The position numbers and the translations under genes are program-made. The notes beneath the pieces were generated by a model, which saw only the letters and a program-made list of their open reading frames with translations, did not search any database and was not told where the DNA came from. A DNA stretch of 64,000 nucleotides from Christensenellaceae bacterium OttesenSCG-928-K19. Its GTDB lineage: Bacteria > Bacillota > Clostridia > Christensenellales > Christensenellaceae. The stretch is taken from the NCBI GenBank assembly GCA_030266015.1, contig JAJDHD010000001.1, positions 1 through 64,000 of the forward strand, written 5' to 3'. Below, in pieces: positions 42,869-50,590 of this stretch (positions are counted from its first letter, which is position 1; the number at the start of each line of letters is the position of its first letter).

Positions 42869-44413
42869 GTGAGAGCTACGGATTGTTTTTTGGGAATTGA
42901 CATGGGCACCAGCAGCGTCAAGGTGGGGATTTTTAAGCCTGATGGCACGCCGCTGGCATATGCAAATGCAGAATATCCGTTGTACACGCCAAAATCAGGA
43001 TGGGCGGAGCAAACGGTGGAGGATTGGTGGAAGGCCATTTGTATTGGTGTGCGCGAGGTTGTGGAAAAGAGCGGCGTGAAGCCTGCCGATATACTGGGCA
43101 TAGGCTATGATGCTACCTGCTGCACAGTGATGTTTGCCGACAAGGAAATGAATGTGCTGCGTCCTGCCATCATGTGGATGGATATGCGGGCGAGCAAGCA
43201 GGCCAAGGTGATGACGGCGACGGGCAACGACGCATTAAAATATAATGGGTTTGGAAACGCATCGGCGGAATCCATGCCCGCAAAGGCCTTGTGGGTGAAG
43301 GAGAATGAACCGGAGCTTTATAGTAAAGCAGAGCATGTGTTTGAATGCACTGATTGGTTGACATATAGATTGACAGGAAGGCTGACGGCCAGCATCGACA
43401 CGATAAGCCCGCGCTGGTATTACAACCGCGAAGAGGGCGGTTGGCCAGAGTCTTTCTACAGCGAGATTGGCCTACTGGATGTACTGAAAAAATTCCCGGA
43501 TGAGATTCTGGACATGGGTACGCTGGTGGGCGGCCTTTCAAAAGAGGCGGCGGCTGACCTGGGGTTGGTGGCAGGTACTCCCGTGGGTGAAGGCGGCGCG
43601 GATGCGTTTGTGGGCATGATTGGCCTCAATGTGGTGAAGGCGGGCAGCATCGCGCTTATCACCGGGTCGTCGCATTTGGCGCTGGGGCTTACGGAAAAGG
43701 AAATGCACAGCAAGGGTATGTGGGGTGCGTATCCGGATGCTGTTGTTCCCGGCCTGTATCTTGTGGAGGGCGGGCAAACATCTTCCGGCTCCATTGTGAA
43801 CTGGCTCAAGGAAAACTATTGTGGCAATATCGCGCAAATTGCGACGGCGCAAAACAAGAGTATATATGATATTTTGAATGAGGAAGCTTCTAAACTTCCG
43901 GTCGGGTCGGAAGGGCTGGTTGCACTGGATTATTTCCAGGGAAACCGCGCGCCCCATGCCGATCCAGATGTAAGGGGTATGTTCTATGGGCTGTCTTTAA
44001 AGCACAAGCCGCAGCACATGTACAGGGCAATTATTGAGTCGATTTGTTTTGGCACAGAGTCGATCATGCAGTCTTTCAGGGAAGGCGGCATGAATCCGGA
44101 TGGAATTTATATCTCCGGCGGTGCTGTAAAAAGCAGTCTTTGGGTGCAAATGCACGCGGATGTGTGCAACCTGCCCTTTTATATCCCGGAAGTTGTGGAA
44201 GCGCCTTGCCTGGGCTCGGCCATTCTTGGCTCCGTTGCATGCGGTGCGCATGAGTCGATCGTCTCGGCTGCGGCATCCATGGTCAAGGTCAAGGAAGTTG
44301 TGCAGCCGCGCAAAGAGGTACACGAGGAATATCAGTTTTATTATAAAAAATACGTGGAAGTATATGATATCTTAAAGGACTGGATGCACGATATTACCAC
44401 ACATGAATATTGA
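42869..44413 (+). CDS. FGGY-family carbohydrate kinase (xylulokinase-like)
   Basis: ATP-dependent sugar kinase of 514 residues. The N-terminal phosphate motif is GIDMGTSSVKVGIF, and the second FGGY signature region reads ISGGAVKSSLWVQMHADVCN. Members phosphorylate xylulose, ribulose, glycerol, gluconate and others; the closest look is xylulokinase-like, but specificity is not readable. GTG at 42869 has AGGTGG at 6-nt spacing; TTG 42863 overlapping the activase stop is an alternative. Together with the epimerase this suggests a phosphoketose intermediate. Confidence 0.9.
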   Translation: MRATDCFLGIDMGTSSVKVGIFKPDGTPLAYANAEYPLYTPKSGWAEQTVEDWWKAICIGVREVVEKSGVKPADILGIGYDATCCTVMFADKEMNVLRPAIMWMDMRASKQAKVMTATGNDALKYNGFGNASAESMPAKALWVKENEPELYSKAEHVFECTDWLTYRLTGRLTASIDTISPRWYYNREEGGWPESFYSEIGLLDVLKKFPDEILDMGTLVGGLSKEAAADLGLVAGTPVGEGGADAFVGMIGLNVVKAGSIALITGSSHLALGLTEKEMHSKGMWGAYPDAVVPGLYLVEGGQTSSGSIVNWLKENYCGNIAQIATAQNKSIYDILNEEASKLPVGSEGLVALDYFQGNRAPHADPDVRGMFYGLSLKHKPQHMYRAIIESICFGTESIMQSFREGGMNPDGIYISGGAVKSSLWVQMHADVCNLPFYIPEVVEAPCLGSAILGSVACGAHESIVSAAASMVKVKEVVQPRKEVHEEYQFYYKKYVEVYDILKDWMHDITTHEY

Positions 44414-44439
44414 TTCTGTGGGTGAAGTTGTAGTATAAT
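44410..44439 (+). promoter_or_regulatory. Internal promoter before the epimerase gene
   Basis: TTGATT overlapping the kinase stop, 18-bp spacer, TATAAT (44434-44439). Confidence 0.5.
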
Positions 44440-44481
44440 ACCAACTAAGTAATACGTATACATGAATGTAGGGAGAGAAGA

Positions 44482-45135
44482 TTGGCACAAATTTGGGTTT
44501 CACTGCTTGGCGCAGACGCCATGCACTATGGAAAAGCAATAGAAGGACTGATGGAAAGCGGCGCGGATTCCCTCCATATTGACGTTTTTGACGGGGTATA
44601 TGTACGCAATTTAGCGTTCAGCCCCAAAATAGTAAGCGATATCAAAGCAAAATATGATGTGCATGTGGATGTGCACTTGGAACTTTTTGAGCCGGAAAAC
44701 TATGTGGAAATGTTTTTGGATGCCGGGGCAGACGCCCTTGCTTATCAGGCAGGGACAACGCAGAACAATATTCGGCTGCTGGAGAAAATTCGATCCTATG
44801 GAGCGAAAGCTGGCCTGAGCCTGAACCCCTCTACTAATTTTGCAGACTATCAATACCTCACGGACTATATTGATTATATGATCCAGCTGAGTGTGGAGCC
44901 GGGCTTTGGCAACCAGATGTTCCAGGCGCAGGCGTTGGAGAAGATTAAAAACACAAGTGAATTGCTGCATAGCCTGGAGGCGGATATTCCGCTGGGTGTG
45001 GATGGTTCTGTGAACGAATCGAATGCGGCTGCCCTAAAGCAGGCTGGTGTGGAAATTTATATCATGGGCACGGCAATCACAAACGCGGCAGACCAAAAGG
45101 CTGTGGTGGCAAGCTACAAAGAAATGCTTCAATAA
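44482..45135 (+). CDS. Ribulose-phosphate 3-epimerase family protein
   Basis: TIM-barrel sugar-phosphate 3-epimerase of 217 residues. All expected metal/catalytic residues are present: His32 and Asp34 in SLHIDVFDG, His65 in DVHLELFEP, and Asp174 in GVDGSVN; LSVEPGFGNQ matches the phosphate-side loop. Departures from housekeeping RPE, such as VFDG for MDG and VEPGFGN for VNPGFGG, suggest a specialised paralogue (for example a hexulose-6-phosphate epimerase). TTG start at 44482 follows AGGGAGAG. Confidence 0.9.
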   Translation: MAQIWVSLLGADAMHYGKAIEGLMESGADSLHIDVFDGVYVRNLAFSPKIVSDIKAKYDVHVDVHLELFEPENYVEMFLDAGADALAYQAGTTQNNIRLLEKIRSYGAKAGLSLNPSTNFADYQYLTDYIDYMIQLSVEPGFGNQMFQAQALEKIKNTSELLHSLEADIPLGVDGSVNESNAAALKQAGVEIYIMGTAITNAADQKAVVASYKEMLQ

Positions 45136-45217
45136 AAAAGGCAAAAAACCAGGCCGCCAAAAAGACGGCCGGGACAAATATTTACCATAAAATTAAGAAA
45201 GCAGGTGGTTAAAAATT

Positions 45218-46294
45218 ATGGCAAAGATGAAAGCAGCGGTATTTTATGAACCCTTGAACATGAAGGTGGAAGAAGTTGACATTCCTGAAATTGCAGCAAA
45301 CGAGATGCTTATTAAAGTAAAGGCAGTTGGCATTTGCGGTTCAGACGTTAATTATTATTATGGCAACAGCCCGGTGGGCACGGCGGACGGCAAGGGCCCG
45401 TTGATTTTGGGACATGAGACGGCAGGCGTTGTGGAAGACCCGGGTATCCTGGGTGCTACCATGGGCTTTAAAAAAGGTGACAGGGTTGCGGTAAACCCGG
45501 TTGCGCCCTGCTTTGGCTGCGTTCCCTGCCTGAGCGGCGAGTTTAACGAATGCGACAATGTAAACGTATACGGCGTAAGCGCGGACGGCGCGTTTGCGGA
45601 ATACACAAAAGCGACGGCTTCCAATGTTTACAAAATTCCGGATGATATGTCCTTTGAGGGCGGCGGACTGGCAGAGCCTCTTGCCTGTGCAAACCACAGC
45701 GCGCGGAAGCTTCACATGCAGCCGGGCATGACGACAGTGGTGTTTGGTTGCGGCGCGATTGGCCTGATGGACGTACAGCTTGTAAGGGCTTGCGGTTCGG
45801 GTAAGGTAATTGCCGTTGACGTGGACGATTATAAGCTGGATATGGCGATTAAGCTGGGCGCGGACTACGCGATTAACACCATGGACAAAAATTCCAAGTA
45901 TTACACAGACAATATCGCGGCAAGGGTAAAAGAAGTGAATGGCGGACGCCTGGCACACAGGGCGCTGCTTCCCACGGGCGCTATGTCCGCATGGCAGCAG
46001 GCACTGGAAGTAACAAGGCCGGCTTCCACTATCGTATACTTTGGCCAGCCTTCTTCTGCGGATGCCGTGCTCAATATTCCCGCGTTGGAAGCGCTGCAGA
46101 TGGACAGGAATATCGGTTTTGCATGGCTTGCGCCGCTCGTTTGGGACAATGTATTCAATGAGTTGGCAAACGGCCAGGTGAAAGTAGACGATATTATTAC
46201 ACACAGGTTCTCGCTGGACGACATTGTGGAAGGCATCAAATTCATGAGGGAGTCCAAGGAAAAGAAGATCAAGGGCATGATGATCATCGACTGA
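45218..46294 (+). CDS. Zinc-dependent polyol/alcohol dehydrogenase (MDR family)
   Basis: NAD(P)-dependent medium-chain dehydrogenase of 358 residues. Catalytic zinc ligands include Cys40 (GICGSD) and His66-Glu67 (LGHETAG). The structural zinc site is complete: Cys98, Cys101, Cys104 and Cys112 in APCFGCVPCLSGEFNEC. The Rossmann fold is GCGAIGLMDVQL. It resembles sorbitol/xylitol-dehydrogenase-like members, so oxidation of a polyol to a ketose is plausible. Last gene of the glycyl radical operon, followed by two hairpins. Confidence 0.92.
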   Translation: MAKMKAAVFYEPLNMKVEEVDIPEIAANEMLIKVKAVGICGSDVNYYYGNSPVGTADGKGPLILGHETAGVVEDPGILGATMGFKKGDRVAVNPVAPCFGCVPCLSGEFNECDNVNVYGVSADGAFAEYTKATASNVYKIPDDMSFEGGGLAEPLACANHSARKLHMQPGMTTVVFGCGAIGLMDVQLVRACGSGKVIAVDVDDYKLDMAIKLGADYAINTMDKNSKYYTDNIAARVKEVNGGRLAHRALLPTGAMSAWQQALEVTRPASTIVYFGQPSSADAVLNIPALEALQMDRNIGFAWLAPLVWDNVFNELANGQVKVDDIITHRFSLDDIVEGIKFMRESKEKKIKGMMIID

Positions 46295-46308
46295 TTGCAT
46301 AGCCTGCA

Positions 46309-46379
46309 TATGCGGCGGCGAAAGCCGCCGCACACGACATAACAAAAAGAAGGGCATTTCCCGAAAGGGGATGCCCTTC
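46309..46379 (+). terminator. Double hairpin at the end of the glycyl radical operon
   Basis: GCGGCGG-CGAAAG-CCGCCGC is followed by GAAGGGCAT..ATGCCCTTC with a GAAA-like loop. There is no T-run, so termination efficiency is uncertain; it may instead protect the transcript end. Confidence 0.5.
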
Positions 46380-46441
46380 CATTACGTTTGTAAACTGGAG
46401 TAAAATAGTATAGTATCTTGAAAGATGAAAGGGGAAAGACC

Positions 46442-47131
46442 ATGGCAAAAAAAGTAGAGTATCCGGATTGGAAGTTGGATGGTGAGTATATTGAGAGCTG
46501 CAGCTGTGATGTAAGCTGCCCGTGCCTGGTATCTGCGCAAGCACACAACACGATATTGCCGGACTACCTGCCCTGCGATGTTATTTTGACATTTATTATT
46601 GATGAAGGGCATTTTGAAAAAGTAGACCTTTCGGGATGTAAATTCATTGTGGCGTTTTCCACGCCCAAGGAGATGTGCCTGAAAAACTGGGGAACGGCAT
46701 ACTATATCGATGCAAAAACGCCTGAGCAGCAAGCAGCGCTTACGCAGATTGTGACGGGTAAGGTGGGCGGCCCCACAGCCGGTATGGCAGACCATACAGA
46801 AGAAAACTATGGTGTGCGCCTGGTGGATATTGAATATGAAAGAAAAGATATTTATTCGCGCAAAGTTAACGTGGAAGATATCATGACAGTTAAGATAAAG
46901 GCCAAGATTGGTATGCACGATAATTTGCCGATTGTGATGGAAAATGCGAGCGACCTTGCCTATGTTGTGACACAGTCTTATGGCACAGATGTGCGCTACC
47001 AGGATCACATGAAAACGATGAACAATACCGGCAGGAACGCGTTCTATGGCCGCTATGTTTGGATTCCGGATTCTCCCATCGGTATCAAATATGACCGGTA
47101 TGAGAAAACCAAGAAAGCGAAGACGAAATAA
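46442..47131 (+). CDS. DUF1326 protein with Cys-rich motif
   Basis: Product of 229 residues. Near the N-terminus a cysteine cluster CSCDVSCPC (Cys20, 22, 26, 28) matches the DUF1326 signature, followed by the SGCKF and RDDY-like regions. DUF1326 proteins are uncharacterised and often encoded beside DUF2182 proteins, as at 49435 here. The Cys spacing suggests metal or thiol chemistry. ATG 46442 follows GAAAGGGG. A weak -10 (TATAGT near 46407) marks a separate transcription unit. Confidence 0.85.
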   Translation: MAKKVEYPDWKLDGEYIESCSCDVSCPCLVSAQAHNTILPDYLPCDVILTFIIDEGHFEKVDLSGCKFIVAFSTPKEMCLKNWGTAYYIDAKTPEQQAALTQIVTGKVGGPTAGMADHTEENYGVRLVDIEYERKDIYSRKVNVEDIMTVKIKAKIGMHDNLPIVMENASDLAYVVTQSYGTDVRYQDHMKTMNNTGRNAFYGRYVWIPDSPIGIKYDRYEKTKKAKTK

Positions 47132-47134
47132 CAC

Positions 47135-47563
47135 ATGGATGGTCAAAAAAGATTGAAATACCCGGCGGGCATTGCCGTCGTTATATTTGGCGTTTTGCTC
47201 CTGCTGCTGCTCCTGGTGATTGTACCGGTGTGCGATGGGCAGGTGGAGACCGCCTCGGGCAGCTTTATACCTATGAAATGCCACTGGATGAGCCAGGCAG
47301 TGCTGTTGTTTGCCTGCCTGCTCATTTTGCTGGGCATCCTGCTGATGGCATCGGCAGGGCGGGAGACGCGGCTGATGCTCTTGATTGTGACGGCGGCCTG
47401 CGCGGTCTGTGTCCTTTTGCTTGTGACTGCGCTGATTGGGGTATGCGGTTCGCCGACAATGCGGTGCAATTATGCCACAAAACCGGCGTTGCAGGTTTTC
47501 TCGGTGGTGCTGCTGGTGTTTAGCGGCGCGTCTATCATAAATGTAGCAAGGAAGAAAAAGTGA
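47135..47563 (+). CDS. DUF4418 family membrane protein
   Basis: Product of 142 residues with four hydrophobic helices, the hallmark MKCHW segment in the first external loop (FIPMKCHWMSQ) and a second Cys in GVCGSPTMRC. This matches DUF4418, known as a neighbour of FtsX-type ABC transporters in Clostridia. Function unknown. It lies 4 bp after the DUF1326 gene and overlaps the permease gene by 4 bp. Confidence 0.88.
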   Translation: MDGQKRLKYPAGIAVVIFGVLLLLLLLVIVPVCDGQVETASGSFIPMKCHWMSQAVLLFACLLILLGILLMASAGRETRLMLLIVTAACAVCVLLLVTALIGVCGSPTMRCNYATKPALQVFSVVLLVFSGASIINVARKKK

Positions 47564-48765
47564 ACCATAAAAAACTGACGGTATTTACACTTGCATTTGA
47601 AAATATAAAACGCAACCGTTTTCGCTCTGTTTGGCTGGTGATTTTGGTGGCTGTGTTTGCGTTCGCGATCTTTTGCGGCACGGTGCTCACCGGCAGCCTG
47701 GATAATGGCATAAAAACAATGGCTGGACGCGTGGGCGCGGACCTGATGGTGGTGGCGCAGGGCTATGAGGTGGATCTGGAAGACACGCTTCTCAGAAGCG
47801 AGCCGAGCACATTTTACCTGGATGGGGAAGTGCTGGAGGGCGTGCGCGGTATAGCTGGCGTGGAGGAGGCCTCCTCCCAGTTGTTTATTGCGTCGTTGGA
47901 TGCGGATTGCTGCACGGTGCCCGTGCAGCTCATCGGCTATGACCCGGAATCAGACTTCACGATTAAAAATTGGCTGGTGAATGTATGGGATGGCGCGCTT
48001 GGGCAGGATGATATTGTGGTTGGCAGCCTGATTCTGGCGGAACCGGGCGACCAGTTGGTGTTCTTTAACAAGGTGTATAATGTGGTGGCCAAGCTGGATG
48101 ATACCGGCATGGGGTTTGACTCATCCATCTTTATGAACCGGCATGCGGCACAGGTGATGATTGCCGATTCTGGCAGGTTGAGCGCGGACGAGCTGAAGCA
48201 CAGGGACGATCTGACATCTGCCGTGATGGTAAAGCTGTCGAAAGACGCGGACGCGCAGGAGGTGGCAGCAGCCATCCAAGCGGAATATCCGCAGACAGAT
48301 GCGGTAGTATCCAGCGACTTTATGCGTGATATTGCCTCGCGCCTGACAGACATCAGCAAGCTGACAATCGGCATTACGGTGTTGCTATGGGTGGTGGCGG
48401 TTATGGTGTTGTTCTTTGTGTTTTCTATTGTGATGGATTCGCGAAAGAAAGAGCTGGGACTGCTGATCGCGCTGGGGGCGACCAGGAAAAAGCTGGCGCG
48501 CATCATGCTGCTGGAATCATTTGTGATTACCCTGCTGGGTGCAATCTGCGGTATTTTTGCCGCTTGCCTGATTTTGTTCCCGTTCCAGACGCTGATTGCC
48601 GGAATGTTGGAGTTGCCTTATCTTTTGCCTTCCGCGCAGGTCATTTTCGCTTATATGATGCTTTCGCTGGGAGTTACGGTAGCGATTGGCCCCATTTCGT
48701 CGCTGTCCTTCATCCGTAAGCTGTCCAAAACGGATGTGTACTCTTTGATTAAGGAGAACGATTGA
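47560..48765 (+). CDS. FtsX/MacB-type ABC transporter permease
   Basis: Product of 401 residues. An N-terminal helix is followed by a long external MacB-like periplasmic-type domain, then three C-terminal helices with the coupling segment SRKKELGLLIALGATRKKL that contacts the ATPase. Such permeases act as mechanotransmitters or extrude lipids, peptides or cofactors rather than importing nutrients. GTG start at 47560 overlaps the previous gene. Confidence 0.9.
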   Translation: MNHKKLTVFTLAFENIKRNRFRSVWLVILVAVFAFAIFCGTVLTGSLDNGIKTMAGRVGADLMVVAQGYEVDLEDTLLRSEPSTFYLDGEVLEGVRGIAGVEEASSQLFIASLDADCCTVPVQLIGYDPESDFTIKNWLVNVWDGALGQDDIVVGSLILAEPGDQLVFFNKVYNVVAKLDDTGMGFDSSIFMNRHAAQVMIADSGRLSADELKHRDDLTSAVMVKLSKDADAQEVAAAIQAEYPQTDAVVSSDFMRDIASRLTDISKLTIGITVLLWVVAVMVLFFVFSIVMDSRKKELGLLIALGATRKKLARIMLLESFVITLLGAICGIFAACLILFPFQTLIAGMLELPYLLPSAQVIFAYMMLSLGVTVAIGPISSLSFIRKLSKTDVYSLIKEND

Positions 48766-49433
48766 TGCTGTTGAATGTGGAGAGCGTGTCGCATATATAT
48801 AATGAAGGGAAACCCAATAGGTGTGTTGCGGTCAACAATGTTTCGCTGCAGGTGGGGGAGAAGGATTTTTTATGCCTCACGGGTAAATCCGGCTGTGGTA
48901 AATCTACGCTGTTCCACATGATTTGCGGGTTGCTGCCTCCCACAAAAGGGAAAATATTGTTCCAGGATAATGATATTTGGCGGCAGGACGAAGCGCAGCT
49001 TGCCCTTATGCGGAACGCACAGATTGGGTATATACAGCAGGGGTCGGGGCTTTTGGCAAACTATACGGCGTTTGATAACGTACGGCTGCCCTTTTTTCTG
49101 CACAAAAGGGAGGGCGATGGCGCGGAGCGGGCGGCAATGCTGCTGGAGCGGGTTGGCCTTGCGAATAAAGCGGAAAACTATCCGGCGGAGCTTTCCGGCG
49201 GGGAACAGAAGCGGGTAGCAATTGTACGCGCACTGATGAACGATCCGGTCATGCTGGTGGCGGACGAGCCGACCGCGGATATTGATGAGGAGTCTACGCA
49301 CGAAGTGATGCGGTTTTTCTCGGAGCTTGCGCAAGAGGGCATGGCGGTGCTTGTCGCAACGCATGATATGGATATCCTGTCTTATGCGAACCGTGTGTTC
49401 AAGATGAAGGCGGGGGAGATCGGAGAAGAGTAG
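48765..49433 (+). CDS. ABC transporter ATP-binding protein (MacB/LolD type)
   Basis: Product of 222 residues with Walker A GKSGCGKST, signature LSGGEQKR, Walker B LVADEPTADID and the switch His in VATHDMD. These mark a complete ATPase for the FtsX-type permease encoded just upstream. ATG at 48765 overlaps the permease stop (TGATG) with AAGGAG at good distance. Confidence 0.93.
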   Translation: MLLNVESVSHIYNEGKPNRCVAVNNVSLQVGEKDFLCLTGKSGCGKSTLFHMICGLLPPTKGKILFQDNDIWRQDEAQLALMRNAQIGYIQQGSGLLANYTAFDNVRLPFFLHKREGDGAERAAMLLERVGLANKAENYPAELSGGEQKRVAIVRALMNDPVMLVADEPTADIDEESTHEVMRFFSELAQEGMAVLVATHDMDILSYANRVFKMKAGEIGEE

Positions 49434-49434
49434 G

Positions 49435-50289
49435 TTGGAACAACAAATAGCGCAGGGGCAACAGAAAAAAAAGTTTTTGAGTAGAGACCAGTGGGTAATC
49501 TTGATCATTGTTGTGGCACTGACACTTGTGGCATGGATCTACCTTGCGGCAAACGGGTCGGACAGCGACATGGCCGGAATGTCTATGGACATGACGGGGG
49601 CAAATGATCCCTCCATGGACCAGCAAATGGCAGAGCGCTTGGGGGCGGCGGCATACAAGCCAACCATGCCTGGGTTTTCTATGTTTGTACCTATGTGGAT
49701 TATCATGTGTATTGGCATGATGCTTCCCACGGCGGTTCCCATGTTTTTCACTTACCATACGGTAAGTAAGCGGAGAGCGCAGGGGGGTAGCGCCATTGGC
49801 CCGACCTTGCTGTTTGTCTTGGGATATGTGCTGCTATGGGCGTTGTTTGGTGTTGCGTGCTGGGTTGTGGGTACGCTGATCATTAACCTTGTGGGTGATC
49901 TCATCACATCATGGGCAGGGAATACGATTGGGGTTGCCGCCATCTTCCTGTTTGCGGGAGTCTACCAGTTAACACCGCTAAAAAACGCGTGCCTCAAGGG
50001 GTGCCAGCATCCGCTGCAATTTGTGATGCATAAATGGAAGGAAGGCATGGGTGGTGCGTTGCTTATGGGGATGCGCCATGGCATTGAGTGTATCGGGTGC
50101 TGTTGGGCGCTTATGCTGGTGCTTTTTCCACTGGGCATGATGAACCTGTTCTGGATGGGGATATTTACGATTGTCATGTTCTTTGAAAAAAATGCAAAAT
50201 ATGGAACGATAATAAGCAAAATGGCGGGAGTGCTATTCTTGATTGCTGGCGGGGTACTAATGACTGTTAGTTTGATTGGGATGATGTAA
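49435..50289 (+). CDS. DUF2182 membrane protein with Met-rich external loop
   Basis: Product of 284 residues. After the first helix (about 19-38) comes a Met-rich loop with DMAGMSMDMTG and MDQQM, then the family hallmarks MWIIMCIGMMLP and GMRHGIECIGCCWALM. DUF2182 is predicted to bind metal; the Met, His and Cys side chains are those favoured by copper, but the metal is not known. TTG start at 49435 follows GGAGAAGAG, 2 bp after the ABC ATPase gene. Confidence 0.87.
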   Translation: MEQQIAQGQQKKKFLSRDQWVILIIVVALTLVAWIYLAANGSDSDMAGMSMDMTGANDPSMDQQMAERLGAAAYKPTMPGFSMFVPMWIIMCIGMMLPTAVPMFFTYHTVSKRRAQGGSAIGPTLLFVLGYVLLWALFGVACWVVGTLIINLVGDLITSWAGNTIGVAAIFLFAGVYQLTPLKNACLKGCQHPLQFVMHKWKEGMGGALLMGMRHGIECIGCCWALMLVLFPLGMMNLFWMGIFTIVMFFEKNAKYGTIISKMAGVLFLIAGGVLMTVSLIGMM

Positions 50290-50319
50290 AACAAAAAAAA
50301 TAGGGATATTTAAGAAAAT

Positions 50320-50347
50320 TTGACAAAAAGCCTTGCTTCAATATTAC
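50320..50347 (+). promoter_or_regulatory. Upstream promoter P1 of the importer operon
   Basis: TTGACA, 16 bp, TATTAC. Confidence 0.5.
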
Positions 50348-50366
50348 ATTTCCATTAAATTTCTGT

Positions 50367-50381
50367 TGTCTTTCAAAGACA
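50367..50381 (+). promoter_or_regulatory. Perfect palindrome TGTCTTT-C-AAAGACA
   Basis: A 7-1-7 inverted repeat just downstream of P1. It may be an operator or part of a hairpin, since CTTCAA (50336-50341) could pair with TTGAAG ahead of a T-run near 50390. Confidence 0.45.
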
Positions 50382-50411
50382 GTTTTGAAGTTTTTTTGTT
50401 GGAATTAGTAA

Positions 50412-50426
50412 ACAATTGATAATTGT
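50412..50426 (+). promoter_or_regulatory. Operator-like palindrome ACAATT-GAT-AATTGT
   Basis: A perfect 6-3-6 inverted repeat that ends 1 bp before the -35 of P2. Confidence 0.5.
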
Positions 50427-50427
50427 G

Positions 50428-50456
50428 TTGACAAAATGAAGCCGGAATGATATTAT
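50428..50456 (+). promoter_or_regulatory. Main promoter P2 of the importer operon
   Basis: TTGACA (50428-50433), 17-bp spacer ending in TGA, TATTAT (50451-50456). Confidence 0.8.
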
Positions 50457-50590
50457 CAGTTATAGCAAAATCATTTTGGAGTTGGATAATCCCTAACATA
50501 TATAAATATAGGATTGGATCTAAAATACAAACATATTTTTAGTGCTCTGGTAATGTAAGAAACATAGATTTTTGTTTAAGGAGTGATTGT

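Larger units (their letters stand above)
50290..50590. other. Regulatory region of the ribose-type ABC importer operon
   Basis: Two promoters and two palindromes are found here, listed separately. No small gene is seen. Confidence 0.6.

Noticed and set aside
45150-45171. Terminator between epimerase and dehydrogenase genes
   Set aside because: GGCCG/CGGCC forms a hairpin, but the T-run lies on the minus strand only, so it would not stop the rightward operon. It may still be an RNA processing element.
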